Below, in pieces: positions 9,245-19,200 of a stretch of 64,000 nt of DNA. This DNA comes from CAYVVT01 sp964454335 (GTDB lineage Bacteria; Fidelibacterota; UBA8477; JABMPR01): the NCBI GenBank assembly GCA_964454335.1, contig CAYVVT010000005.1, positions 62,001-126,000 of the forward strand. The letters are read 5' to 3'. A program made the position numbers and the translations under genes. The notes beneath the pieces were generated by a model. That model was not told the DNA's origin. It did not search any database and saw only the letters and a list, made by a program, of their open reading frames with translations. The first letter of the stretch is position 1. Every line of letters starts with the position of its first letter.

Positions 9245-10703
9245 GATCCACCCGGTAATTTTGTATAACTGCTATATCGCTGAAGGGTAAGCGCTGCCCA
9301 TCTATCTCCTGGTAATCCTCATGGCCCTTACCCAGGATGGCCAGTATGTCTCCGCTCTTGGCAGTATTAAGGGCAGTTTCGATTGCTTCGGTCCGGTCGT
9401 TGATGACCTTAAAGTTCGCAGAAGTATCTACCCCTTGGATGATCTCCTGGATGATCTGATCAGACGGCTCTGTACGGGGGTTGTCGTCAGTGATAAAGGT
9501 TAGATCAGAGAGGGAAGTGGCCAGGTGACCCATCTGTGGGCGTTTATCACGGTCACGATCGCCCCCACAACCGAATACGGTGATCAACCTGCCGCTGGGA
9601 TAGCTCTCCCGGAGGACCTGAAGTACACGCCTGACGGCATCAGGGGTGTGGGCATAGTCGACAATGATCCTGAAGGGTGCTTTACCTGAGGCATCCTCTA
9701 GTCGACCGGGTACGACTGGCAGCGTCTGGACCGCCATCTGAATAGCTGCCGGTTCGATGCCCAGCTCCATGGAGATCGCAATTGCCGATAAAATGTTGTA
9801 ATAATTAAATTTACCAATGGTTCTGGCCTGAAACAGCATCTCACCCAACGGCGTATTTACAGTCAGTTGCACTTTTTCCGCCTGAACTACCCAGTTCGTG
9901 ACCCTGTAATCGGCCGGGTGCTCCAAGCCCAGGGTAACAATACGGGCTTCACAGCCAGCCAGCATGTCTGAACTGCGGGAGTCGTCTGCGTTGACCAGCG
10001 CTATGCTGCCCTTCGGAAGACCCTGAAAAAGTGTGCGTTTGGCTGCCAGGTATTCTTCTAGATCGCTGTGGTAATCCAGATGATCCTGAGAGAGGTTCGT
10101 GAAAAGTGCCGCACTGAATTCAATCCCTTTCACCCGACGCTGGTCAAGGGCATGCGATGAGACTTCCATGACCACTGCCTGTAAGTTCGCAGACACCATA
10201 TCCGCGAGGTAACCCTGCAGGTCCGTCGACTCGGGCGTGGTGTGCATGGTCTGGATCTCCTGATCTCCGTAGGCCACGCCGGTTGTTCCTATCCTGCCGG
10301 TATTGAGACCGGCCTGCTCCAGGATATGCTGGACATAATAAGCCGTTGTAGTCTTGCCATTGGTGCCTGTGATCCCGATGACCTTCAGAGTTTTTGCAGG
10401 TTCTCCGAAGAATCCTGCACTCATGAGTGCCATTACATCCCGGGAATCATCACAGAGGATCCGTGTAACCCGTTCGCCGGTGGAGGGGACAGCCTGGTCG
10501 CTCATGATCGCTGTTGCCCCGGCATCAATCGCCTGGGGGATAAAATCGTGTCCGTCGACCTTCAGGCCCTTGACGGCAAAGAATAATGAGCCGGGCTGGA
10601 CCTTTCGTGAATCGTAGGTGATGGCCGAGATATCAACATCGGTGGGTCCCTCGATGACCTTGATACCGGGAATGTCTTTTATGATATCCATCAACAGCAT
10701 CAT
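9234..10703 (-). CDS. murE: UDP-MurNAc-tripeptide synthetase MurE (meso-DAP type)
   Basis: Adds the third stem-peptide residue. The 489 residues have the N-domain TYDSRKVQPGSLFFAVKG, the P-loop TGTNGKTTTA at about 112-121 and the C-terminal DNPR motif (about 405), which in this family marks the meso-diaminopimelate-adding type; lysine enzymes differ here. The peptidoglycan is therefore predicted to be of the Gram-negative DAP type. Its first ATG overlaps the ftsI stop; a second in-frame ATG lies one codon later and a third four codons in, so the exact start is uncertain by a few residues. Confidence 0.96.
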   Translation of the reverse strand: MMLLMDIIKDIPGIKVIEGPTDVDISAITYDSRKVQPGSLFFAVKGLKVDGHDFIPQAIDAGATAIMSDQAVPSTGERVTRILCDDSRDVMALMSAGFFGEPAKTLKVIGITGTNGKTTTAYYVQHILEQAGLNTGRIGTTGVAYGDQEIQTMHTTPESTDLQGYLADMVSANLQAVVMEVSSHALDQRRVKGIEFSAALFTNLSQDHLDYHSDLEEYLAAKRTLFQGLPKGSIALVNADDSRSSDMLAGCEARIVTLGLEHPADYRVTNWVVQAEKVQLTVNTPLGEMLFQARTIGKFNYYNILSAIAISMELGIEPAAIQMAVQTLPVVPGRLEDASGKAPFRIIVDYAHTPDAVRRVLQVLRESYPSGRLITVFGCGGDRDRDKRPQMGHLATSLSDLTFITDDNPRTEPSDQIIQEIIQGVDTSANFKVINDRTEAIETALNTAKSGDILAILGKGHEDYQEIDGQRLPFSDIAVIQNYRVDHGY

Positions 10704-12667
10704 TCACTCAGGTACAGTTCAATGTTTGATTCTGAGGTGATCCTGGTGCCAGGGGCAGGCGTCTGCCGAACGACCCGACCACTACCATGAACCACTGCCT
10801 GGATCCCGATGCTTGACAGGGTTTGCAGAGATGCTCGCATACTGCTGCCGCGGAGTTCAGGCATCTCGATGTGGGTGCTCTCGGCTTTCAGCACCGGTAA
10901 TGCGGAACTCAAAAGTTCGCCGGAGAAGCGAAATCGCCGCTTCTGGTCATCGGCAAGCACTGGTTCGCTGTTCGTGGGAGCCTTCTTGGGACTGACCCTG
11001 CGTAAATTGTGAATGCGGCGATAGATCTCCCTGGCCACCGGTGCTGCAACCATACCACCGGTGTAGCCCTGTCGCCGGGGATTGTCGATGATAACCACTA
11101 GGGCATAGACAGGATCAGCGGCCGGGTAGAAGCTGGCGAATGAAGCCAGATACTCGTTCACATACTCGCCGTCTTCCAGTTTCTTGGCAGTACCGGTCTT
11201 GCCGGCGATATCAAGGCTGGGTAGGAAAGCCTTGGTGCCAGTACCCAGTTCCACGGCCTGGCATAGTATTTCGCGCATGGTGGCCATGGTTTCGCCGGAA
11301 GCGACCCGTCTCACCACATCCATGGTATCAATGGTCTGGGTAAATCCCTCCGGAGTCCGGATCGCTTTCACCAGTTGCGGACGCATGAGATATCCACCAT
11401 TGGCGACGGCACTGTAGGCCATGGCCATCTGTAAAGCTGTGACGGAGACCTCATAACCGATGGAGATCTCGCTTTTGGAGATCCCGGACCATTGTGTGTA
11501 ATTCTTAAGGCTGCCATTGGCCTCGCCCTTGAGGGTAATCCCGGTCTTCTCGCTGAAACCGTATCGACGGGCATGCTCGAAAAGTTCGGCCTTTCCCAGA
11601 CGTTCTGTGGCCTTGATGATACCGATATTGGATGAATTCTGGATGACCTCTGCAAAAGTCAGGGTACCATAGGAACGCCAGTCACTGATGGTGACCCCCA
11701 TGATCTTGAAGCGTCCGTCCTCGCAGTAGAACTTCTCGCTGGGTTCAAGGTGATCGCCTTCCAGACAGGCTGATGCCCCCACGATCTTGAACGTCGAACC
11801 AGGTTCGAACGAACTCATGATAGGGTGGACCGTGAGGGCATCTGGGTGTATTGAACCACGGGAATTTGGATTGAAACCTGGCAGTGAAGCCATCGCCAGG
11901 ATCTCGGCCGTCCCGGGATGAACGAGGACAGCCATACCCTGGTCAGCGTCATGCTTTTTCAGGGCTTTACGTAATTCTTCCTCAACTATTACTTGAATGT
12001 CGATATCCAGGCTCAGATAGCAGTCATAGCCGTCAACCGGATCTTCCTGATCAAAATCTCCACGAATACGTCTTTGACCATGGCCATCTGAACCGATCAC
12101 CTTCCAGCCGGGACTGCCGGACAGCTGGTTATCATACTGTTCTTCCAGGCCTGTGAGCCCGTGATTGTCAGTGCCCACCAGACCGATGAGGGGAGCGGCT
12201 ACTTCTCCGTAGGGATAGTAACGTCTCACCGTGCTTTCTATCTGGATCCCCTCGGGCAATGGTTTTGAAAGCAGCTGAGAACATTGCTTGGCGGCGATGT
12301 TCCTCTCGAGATAAACGTAAGGGTGTTTACTGTTCAACCGTTTCAGGTAGTAGTCCCGGGAGCGCGGAAAGTGTCTGGAGAACAATTCTGCTATGGCGGG
12401 CTTGTCCAGGATCTCATCCTTCCGGGCAGCGAAGGAGAATTGTTCCACATTGTCCGTGAGTTTGTTGCCATAGCGGTCGTAGAAATTTCCCCGTTGTGCA
12501 GGGATCTCGATCTCACGCTCGAATTGGCCGGCAATGGTGCTGGCCATACTCTGGGCATCCACCACCTGGATGAAGAAGATCCGGGAGATCAGCAGGAACC
12601 AGCAGGCCAGTGAACCGGCAACGACGACCAGATAGCGGGCTCGGAATTTCTTGTAGGTCATGTTCAT
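10700..12667 (-). CDS. ftsI: Penicillin-binding protein 3-type transpeptidase FtsI with PASTA domain
   Basis: Septal peptidoglycan DD-transpeptidase partner of FtsW. In 655 residues: a membrane anchor at about 12-32, a pedestal domain, then the transpeptidase with STFK (catalytic Ser near 289), SSN (near 342) and KTGTA (near 487). A single C-terminal PASTA repeat (about 593-655) starts MPELRGSSMRASLQ. PASTA tails are usual in Firmicutes, Actinobacteria and FCB-group FtsI/Spo-VD-like proteins but absent from E. coli FtsI. It overlaps ftsL and murE by 4 bases each. Confidence 0.95.
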   Translation of the reverse strand: MNMTYKKFRARYLVVVAGSLACWFLLISRIFFIQVVDAQSMASTIAGQFEREIEIPAQRGNFYDRYGNKLTDNVEQFSFAARKDEILDKPAIAELFSRHFPRSRDYYLKRLNSKHPYVYLERNIAAKQCSQLLSKPLPEGIQIESTVRRYYPYGEVAAPLIGLVGTDNHGLTGLEEQYDNQLSGSPGWKVIGSDGHGQRRIRGDFDQEDPVDGYDCYLSLDIDIQVIVEEELRKALKKHDADQGMAVLVHPGTAEILAMASLPGFNPNSRGSIHPDALTVHPIMSSFEPGSTFKIVGASACLEGDHLEPSEKFYCEDGRFKIMGVTISDWRSYGTLTFAEVIQNSSNIGIIKATERLGKAELFEHARRYGFSEKTGITLKGEANGSLKNYTQWSGISKSEISIGYEVSVTALQMAMAYSAVANGGYLMRPQLVKAIRTPEGFTQTIDTMDVVRRVASGETMATMREILCQAVELGTGTKAFLPSLDIAGKTGTAKKLEDGEYVNEYLASFASFYPAADPVYALVVIIDNPRRQGYTGGMVAAPVAREIYRRIHNLRRVSPKKAPTNSEPVLADDQKRRFRFSGELLSSALPVLKAESTHIEMPELRGSSMRASLQTLSSIGIQAVVHGSGRVVRQTPAPGTRITSESNIELYLSE

Positions 12668-12963
12668 GGCAGAACCACATGAACTTCGCGGGGTTGTGGG
12701 TCGGGCTGGACCAGTTCCAGCCTTGAGGTAGCCAGTTCAGCCAGGTGATCCGGACGATGAAGACGTTTCTGCTCGCTGCGGAGGTAGTTCTGGTCACCTC
12801 TCAGCTTCATTTCCACACGTTTCAGCTCTTCCAGGTCCACAGCCGCCTGACGGACTTCCTCACCCAGCCAGATATAGAGAAACAGCATGCCTGCGATCAG
12901 TGGTACCAGACCGATGTACAACAGGGATCGGAGGATCTCGCGGAGTGTTTCGTTAAGCTGCAT
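12664..12963 (-). CDS. ftsL: FtsL-like divisome coiled-coil protein
   Basis: The 99 residues have a short N-terminal tail, one transmembrane helix (about 14-33, YIGLVPLIAGMLFLYIWL) and a charged heptad-like periplasmic stretch (about 36-80). That is the architecture of FtsL, which binds FtsQ and FtsB. Sequence conservation in FtsL is very low, so the call depends on size, topology and its position between rsmH and ftsI, the universal FtsL slot. It overlaps rsmH by 11 bases and ftsI by 4 bases. Confidence 0.82.
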   Translation of the reverse strand: MQLNETLREILRSLLYIGLVPLIAGMLFLYIWLGEEVRQAAVDLEELKRVEMKLRGDQNYLRSEQKRLHRPDHLAELATSRLELVQPDPQPREVHVVLP

Positions 12964-13903
12964 GACGAAGCTTCTCTACCACACGCAGTTTGGCGGATCT
13001 GGATCGGGGATTCCGCTCGATCTCATCACGATCTGCGGTAATGGGTTTACGGTTGACCAGCTCCAGAGTGGGGATCTTGATCTCATCTGGATGCATACCC
13101 GGCTGCTCGGGTACTGATTCGGCCAGATCCCGAAAGGTACGCTTGACCATGCGGTCTTCCAGCGAGTGGTAGGAGATCACCGCCAGACGACCACCGATCT
13201 TGAGTAATATGATTGCTTTCTCGAGGCCTTTTCTCAGAACCTCCAGTTCGCGGTTGACCTCGATTCGCAGAGCCTGGAATACCCGGGCCAGGGATTTGAC
13301 AGATGTCGCAGGATGAACACAGGATTCAATGAGTTGACGCAATTGCAGGGTGGTGCGGAAAGGCGTTTCCCTGCGTTGTGTCACGATCCGGTGTGCAATT
13401 TTGCGGCTTTTACGTTCTTCGCCGAATTGCCAGATAATGTCCGCAAGCTGCTTCTCCGAATAACCATTGACGACATCTGCTGCTGTGTGGTGACCGCCCG
13501 AAGCGTCGAAGCGCATGTCCAGCGGACCCTCCAGGCTGAAGGAGAATCCCCGTTCGGCATCGTCCAGAGAAAATGAGTTCAGACCCAGATCCATCAGGAT
13601 GCCGTCGGCTTCTGGTATTCCCAACTCTTGCAAAGCCTCATCCATGAATTCAAAATTGGTATGGACCAGGTGCAGCTTCTGCTGCAAGCGGTTGGGATCG
13701 AATGTCCGCAGGGCAGTTCGGTCCTGATCGATACCCACCAGAATGGCGTCATCGTTAAGCCCTTCGGCCAGGGCAGAAGTATGACCACCGAGGCCGAAGG
13801 TGCAATCCAGGTAGGTTCCAGAGAGGTTGGTGATGAGGCGTTGGGTGACCTCCGTCCTCAGGACGGGCAGGTGGGTTGTGGCAGGTGAACGTGATTCAGT
13901 CAC
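12953..13903 (-). CDS. rsmH: 16S rRNA (cytosine1402-N4)-methyltransferase RsmH
   Basis: SAM-dependent methyltransferase of 16S rRNA C1402 (former name MraW). The 316 residues carry HLPVLRTEV, the SAM-binding LDCTFGLGGHTSA (about 33-45), ILMDLGLNSFSLD and the C-terminal YHSLEDRMVKRTF, all family hallmarks. It overlaps mraZ by 4 bases and ftsL by 11 bases. Confidence 0.98.
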   Translation of the reverse strand: MTESRSPATTHLPVLRTEVTQRLITNLSGTYLDCTFGLGGHTSALAEGLNDDAILVGIDQDRTALRTFDPNRLQQKLHLVHTNFEFMDEALQELGIPEADGILMDLGLNSFSLDDAERGFSFSLEGPLDMRFDASGGHHTAADVVNGYSEKQLADIIWQFGEERKSRKIAHRIVTQRRETPFRTTLQLRQLIESCVHPATSVKSLARVFQALRIEVNRELEVLRKGLEKAIILLKIGGRLAVISYHSLEDRMVKRTFRDLAESVPEQPGMHPDEIKIPTLELVNRKPITADRDEIERNPRSRSAKLRVVEKLRHAA

Positions 13904-14361
13904 TGCGATCGGGTATCATGCGCTAATGCTTCGAAATCCTCTTGATCCAGCTGAAATTCAGATTCGTCTTTCTCGTGTAACAGGTCAGGATCCCAGATCT
14001 CTATCTCGTTGATCATACCGATGATGATCACCTCTTTGGTGATGCGGGCATATTCGACAAGTGTCTGGGGAATGGCGATGCGTCCCTGCGCATCGAATTT
14101 GCAGGCCGTGGCGTAGCGTGTCGTCTGCCGGATAAAACTGCGGTGCATAGGATTCAGAGGAGATAGCTTCAACATCTGCTCTTCTTCCTGACGCCAACGA
14201 TCAAGGGAATAGACTACGATGTTCTGATACATCCCGCGGGTCACTACGAAGGTATCCTCGCTGGATTCCGGTAATGCATGACGGAATTTGGCCGGAATAT
14301 TCAACCGGCCCTTGGTATCAATGGTATACCTGAATTCCCCTGTGAATGACGTGTTTCCCAT
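13900..14361 (-). CDS. mraZ: Transcriptional regulator MraZ
   Basis: DNA-binding regulator of the dcw operon with two SpoVT/AbrB-like swapped-hairpin domains. Each carries the family DxxGR: TIDTKGRLNIP near residues 14-24 and KFDAQGRIAIP near 90-100. I start it at the internal ATG giving 153 residues, the usual family size (about 150), with sequence MGNTSFTGEF. The longer frame to 14406 would translate through the operator TGGG boxes, which argues against it. It is the first gene of the operon, overlaps rsmH by 4 bases and is probably autoregulated through the boxes at 14391-14426. Confidence 0.94.
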   Translation of the reverse strand: MGNTSFTGEFRYTIDTKGRLNIPAKFRHALPESSEDTFVVTRGMYQNIVVYSLDRWRQEEEQMLKLSPLNPMHRSFIRQTTRYATACKFDAQGRIAIPQTLVEYARITKEVIIIGMINEIEIWDPDLLHEKDESEFQLDQEDFEALAHDTRSQ

Positions 14362-14390
14362 TATTGCTTCAGCTGTTTTGTGGGATTTAT

Positions 14391-14434
14391 ACCCACTATT
14401 ACCCATATTTTAGGGTAAATTACCCACATTCCAA
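14391..14434 (-). promoter_or_regulatory. dcw promoter overlapping a MraZ-box array
   Basis: Read on the minus strand: a sigma70-like -35 TTGGAA (14434-14429), a 16-base spacer and a -10 TAAAAT (14412-14407). TGGG boxes begin at 14426, 14405 and 14395, and a reversed copy (ACCC) begins at 14416. Steps are about 10, 11 and 10 bases, so all four sit on one face of the helix. MraZ is known to bind direct TGGG repeats with about 10-base period ahead of mraZ. One box lies in the spacer and two directly downstream of the -10, the geometry of a repressor. Confidence 0.8.
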
Positions 14435-14668
14435 GAGAAAAAGTGATTTAAACTGTAAAACAATTGGTGTTAAGAACCTGTGAGCCAGGGCCTAAGCGCG
14501 GTTCAGAGTAGGGAGTGTATTACAGAAACTGGATTAGAACCCTGTGGGTTAAAGTGGGGGAAGCATATGGATGCATCGGGAATTATGAAATTGGAAGCGT
14601 GAGGGTTGGTTGAACGGGCGGCCTGAACCGCCTCAGTTTGAGTTGATTGACATCCCCGACCCGCAAAT
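14435..14668. other. Intergenic stretch between mraZ promoter and rodZ-like gene
   Basis: About 230 bases with no gene that I can support. Small inverted repeats occur (AACCC-TGT-GGGTT; GGCGG-CCTGAA-CCGCC near 14620), but none is followed by a clear T-run. No tRNA or known RNA was recognised. Confidence 0.5.
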
Positions 14669-14684
14669 CGGTGACATCTCACCG
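14669..14684 (-). terminator. Weak intrinsic terminator after the rodZ-like gene
   Basis: Perfect 6-base stem CGGTGA/TCACCG with a 4-base loop, beginning 4 bases after the stop codon of the rodZ-like gene. The following sequence (ATTTG) is only a short T-run, so termination strength is doubtful; it may instead protect the 3' end. Confidence 0.45.
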
Positions 14685-14688
14685 AATT

Positions 14689-15486
14689 TCAATATGATGG
14701 GAAGGTGTACAGCTCGGTCTGATCCTTGAAAACCGTGATCACCAGCCAGCTATTATTGAAGGGTGACATGGGCAGGGTATCGGATTCCAGGGCCAGGGTA
14801 GCGTTCTCGCTGGGGTAAAGCGCAATGCGAAGACTTTCGGCCAGGGCATAGGACCTGGTTTCACTGAGCTGCAGGAACTGGGTGTCGATACCGGTTTCCT
14901 CCGATTCTACAACGATGGTCAGAAAGCCACTGGCGCTGATATCCAGTACGCCAACATGACTGGAATCGATCACTGCCTCAAGCTTAAGCGAATCCAGGGG
15001 CTGGGCGTAATTGATATCCGGGATCAGGGTGGCAGGACTTTCAACGGTCTCTGCTTCAGTGGGCCGCAGCAGGTTTTTACCAACAATGATGACCAGGATG
15101 AGTACCGCCAGTCCGCCAATGAGTCGAAAGATCGCATTCTGGGAACTCTTGGTCGGCATGATAGAGCTGGTCATTTTCTCGTCGAGGTCCCCGTGGGGCT
15201 TATCCGGTGTGAGATCGGCAGGGATATTCGACATGGGGCTTGCCATCTGGTCGCCTGTGAGCTGCAACTCATTCTCAAGACCCCGAATAATGTCTTCAAC
15301 CGGGTAATCGATTGCCTGGGCATAGGCTTTCATGAACAGGCGAACATAAGGAATAGGTAGAATGTGAAAGTTTCCCTGTTCCAATGCCTGAAGGATGCGG
15401 ACATTGATCTTGGTCTCCTCGGATATCTCCTCCAGGATGAGACCCTTCTTCAGGCGGTGATTTCTTAACTCTTCATGAAATGCCAC
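14689..15486 (-). CDS. RodZ-like helix-turn-helix membrane protein
   Basis: 265 residues. Residues about 5-65 form a Cro/CI-type helix-turn-helix of the HTH_25 kind (LKKGLILEEISEETKINVR), followed by a linker. One membrane helix sits near 118-137 (IGGLAVLILVIIVG), and a C-terminal periplasmic beta domain of the DUF4115 type follows. This is the architecture of RodZ, which couples MreB to the rod elongasome. The start is GTG with AGGGG 5 bases upstream. It stands alone between a promoter at 15513-15541 and a hairpin just past its stop. Confidence 0.8.
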   Translation of the reverse strand: MAFHEELRNHRLKKGLILEEISEETKINVRILQALEQGNFHILPIPYVRLFMKAYAQAIDYPVEDIIRGLENELQLTGDQMASPMSNIPADLTPDKPHGDLDEKMTSSIMPTKSSQNAIFRLIGGLAVLILVIIVGKNLLRPTEAETVESPATLIPDINYAQPLDSLKLEAVIDSSHVGVLDISASGFLTIVVESEETGIDTQFLQLSETRSYALAESLRIALYPSENATLALESDTLPMSPFNNSWLVITVFKDQTELYTFPSY

Positions 15487-15512
15487 GTAAGCCCCTATCG
15501 TTTTGGTCCGGG

Positions 15513-15541
15513 ATAATAGACTTTCACAGGCAACAAATCAA
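15513..15541 (-). promoter_or_regulatory. Sigma70-type promoter of the rodZ-like gene
   Basis: Minus-strand -35 TTGATT (15541-15536), 17-base spacer, -10 TATTAT (15518-15513). A start site about 7 bases further would leave a leader of about 20 bases before the GTG start, enough for its AGGGG site. Confidence 0.6.
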
Positions 15542-15617
15542 GAATTGGGAATGGTCTGGATCAATCACCAGAGGGGTATCACTGACAGATTCGGGACCTG
15601 CCGCTGATTGCCGTGGA

Positions 15618-16202
15618 TCATGAATCCAGAAGATCTAGAAAATGACGGTAGCGAACGATGAAGTGAGTAAGCGGAAAACCCATGACGTTGAAGAAATCCC
15701 CTTTGATGCGGTCAACGAAGATCGCAGAATAATCCTGGATCCCATAAGCGCCAGCCTTATCCAGTGGCGCACCGCTCTCGATATAGGTGTCCATCTCAGT
15801 GTCGTTCAATTCGCGGAAATAGACCTTGGTCTTTTCCACGCCCACTTCCTGAAGGTCCAGCGAATGCACACGGATACAGTAACCGGTATGAACGTAGTGC
15901 GGCCTGTTCGAGAGAGCCTTCAACATTTCCTTCGCTTGTGATGGTCCTGCCGGTTTGCCCAGCACCACTTTATCCACCACCACGATCGTGTCCGCACCGA
16001 TGACAATGGCTTCTGGATTCTCCGCTGCAACCTTGCGGGCTTTCAGGATCGCGACCTCCCTGGCATAGCGTGAGGGCTTACCTTCCCTGAATTCCGGCTC
16101 GACGATATCGGCGGGCTGGATCTCGAATTCAAGACCGATCTGCTTCAGGAGCTGCTGCCTGCGAGGTGAGCGGCTGGCCAGAATATGTGCGCGGACTGTC
16201 AT
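15618..16202 (-). CDS. maf: Maf-family nucleoside triphosphate pyrophosphatase
   Basis: Hydrolyses non-canonical or dTTP/UTP-type nucleotides to monophosphates (house-cleaning). The 194 residues show ILASRSPRRQQLL at about 7-19, the substrate/metal-binding VIGADTIVVVD and the family tail with YGIQDYSAIFVDRIKGDFFNVMG. The GADTIV and KAGAYGIQ forms fit the dTTP/UTP (YhdE-like) branch. It lies 9 bases downstream of the porU-like gene on the same strand and is likely co-transcribed. Confidence 0.94.
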   Translation of the reverse strand: MTVRAHILASRSPRRQQLLKQIGLEFEIQPADIVEPEFREGKPSRYAREVAILKARKVAAENPEAIVIGADTIVVVDKVVLGKPAGPSQAKEMLKALSNRPHYVHTGYCIRVHSLDLQEVGVEKTKVYFRELNDTEMDTYIESGAPLDKAGAYGIQDYSAIFVDRIKGDFFNVMGFPLTHFIVRYRHFLDLLDS

Positions 16203-16211
16203 GGGGGGACT

Positions 16212-19200
16212 TTATCTAGCCAGGACCAGTTTTTCAAGTACTGTCTCTTCACGATCGATAGTATTGTTTTCGGCGTGAATGATGTAGATGTATACGCCGT
16301 TGGCCAACTCGTTGCCGAAATTGTCCCGCCCATCCCAGTGAACGGCGTTGAAACCCTGATCCAGCAATCCGGATTCCAGTGTACGGATCTTCCGACCGGA
16401 GAGCGTATGGATATCTATGCTGACCTCCGCCCAGTGGCTGAGCATGAATGTGAAGTCTGTCTCACTCTGCATGGGATTGGGATAGTTATAGACATAAAAG
16501 ACTTTGAAGTCGCCAACCGCGAAGAAATCCAGCCGGATCTCGGCGGTATTGGGATTATTGTAATTATCCCAGGCACGAACACTGATGTCATGCTCACCGG
16601 GTGAGATCTGGGTCAGGATCGTAGCGAGACGGCCCTGATCTGAACGATCCAGGTCGTATTCAAACAGCTCTGTTATATCCAGGGCATTGGACCAATCGCC
16701 ATCGATGGCCAGACTGATACCATGACCGGATTGCCCAGTAAGATTGATCCCCTGGGGGTCGTTCAACTCAATGACAAGCTCTTCGTTCGCCGAGATCTGG
16801 TCCCCGTTAAGTAACGGCGTGTTGAACATGGTAAACAGGATCTCGGGTCCCTCGGTATCACTGATGCTGCTGTCGCTGCCTGAAAATACGAGTGTGTCGA
16901 CGTAGGCTACACCGTCAATACCCGTTCCATCCCAGTATTGAACATTCACAATTCCACCAATACCATCGTAGCGAATATCTCGTGGTACGGTGAATCGACC
17001 CGCATAACTCTGGGCCTCTACGCTGATCTGCCCGCGGAATATCCGTCGACCCGGCAGACGGTAATACAGCAAGCGGGGATCACCACCGCTGGGCCAGGCA
17101 TATTCCACTGAAACATTTGTTGGTGTGTCATAGCCAGTGACAACAGCTCTGGCATCGGTGCCCAGCAGCGTGTCACTGGCACCTGCATAATCCACATTGC
17201 CCAGCGCACTCAGCACAGGTGGATTGATGGAAGTGATGGTGCCACCCCGACGGGGTGTGGCCAGCTTAAGGGCCGGATCACAGAGGATCACATACTTCTC
17301 ATCATTGGAGGTCACTGTGTAGTTAAGGGTTTTGGCGATCATGAGAGCGTCACCCACCGGGATGGTGGTGCTCTTGTCAGCATAGGGAAACAGATTCTCA
17401 TAAAAGCGCAGGAACAAGTTGTAATTCGTTATGGAGAATGATTTCCGGGTAGCGCTGATCACACCAACAGCACCATTGTCCTGCATGAGAAGCAGCTCTT
17501 CCGGAGTACAGCGGGCGCTGACATCATCAAACTTCGCCCAGTCGCAGGTCGCCGCGATCCAGAAGGGCAGTTTCGCACCCGTATTAACCCTGGGTAGATC
17601 GGTGTGGACAAAGACCTCTTCCTGGGCCCAGACCCTGGGGGAACCATGCCCCATGAAATGTATGAGTAATGTGCCGTTGTAGATCTTCCGGAGCAGGTCG
17701 TCCTTGGCACCCGGCTTCTTCACATATGGACTGTTGGGATCCTGGACCTCGGCATATTCCGTAAGATAGATCTTATTGAACAGGAGTGACTTGGGCAGCA
17801 CGTTCACGAAACCCTCGCACTGTTGTATGTGTTCAGGCTCATTGTTGTGCGGCCGCCAGGGATCGTCACCTACCAGTGTCACCGTATTCCGCCAGACACC
17901 CGGTTCAGGTTCCAACAGGTAATCTTCGATCTTGTCCACCATCGTCACAAGTTCACTCTCGCTGGCTGCCGGCAGTCGGCCGATGGCGAGATCCGGGTAG
18001 GTATCATTTCCTGAAAGATAGACATACCAGTCATCCGTTGCATAACTGCTGATGTCGCTGTATCCCGCCTTCTGCCAGATGGGCAGCATGTTGCTGCTCT
18101 GGCCGGTGATGTTGCGGTAATCATAATCGGTGTCACCCAGAAAGAGAACGTAGCGCAACTGCGGGCCTTGCCAGTTGTAGTAGGCATGGTGCAGCAGATA
18201 CTTGATTGCCGCTGGATCGGCCATCCCGCCTGAGAATTCATCATATACCGTCTGAAGGGGTGCAATGATGACGGATAAACGGTCTTCCTCACGAATGAGC
18301 TCCGAGCGGATCTCTTTCAGGCGTTCGGCCTGATCCAGGAAACGTTCGGGAGCAACAATAATGTAGTCCGCCTGGAGGTCACTACGCCGCAGCATCGGAT
18401 CACCCATATCATGGGCTGTTTCCAATATCACGTCCAGGATCTGGTCATCATCAAAGCCCAGCAAATGCCGGGTACCGTTACGCTGCGTATTGAAGGTACC
18501 ACCGCTGATGTTCCACTCCTGGATCTCAGCAGGATCCGTAATGTCCCAGAAATGGTAAGTGTCTTCCAGATCCTCGAAAACGATCTGATGAGTGCTATGC
18601 TCCAATTCCATGGTAGCGTGCACCAGTTCTTCGTGCGGTGCGAATTGCCGGGGGTAGCGCAGGACCAGAGAATCGAGGTAAAGGGTGGTGTTGGCATCAC
18701 TTCCGGTGTAATTGACTGTCAGTAGATTCCCGCCGTCGTCTAGGATCCCGGGACTCGTAATGGCAAGTATGTTGATATGGCGGCCGTTTCCATTATATGG
18801 CCGGCCCTGGCTGTCCGTCTGGGTGACATTCAGATCAACATTGTTCAAGCCGATGTCGATGGTGTGCTGGATGGAGCCTTGTTCAAGATTTCCCAGGAAT
18901 GAGCCCGTCAGCGTTACCGTTCCCTGGTTAGCCAGGTAGTCACAGTTGAAGAACAGGTTCATGTCATCGCTGGGACCGTTGAACTGTTCACCCAGCCAGA
19001 GGGGGCCAGTATGGAGAATGTTTATAAGATCATTCTGGTGGTAGAAGGCGGCACTGTAGTACGAGATGCTTGTGTCTGCAGATACACCCGTTGAATTGAT
19101 CTCGCTGACCTGGAGACCTTCATTATCGTTTGCATCAGGGACCAGCAGCCAATAGACGGACTCAACAGTATAAGGATTGATGTAATGGGAATCATGGAAG

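Noticed and set aside
14362..14406. Longer mraZ start at 14406
   Set aside because: It would translate through the operator boxes and exceed the family length; the ATG at 14361 gives 153 residues.
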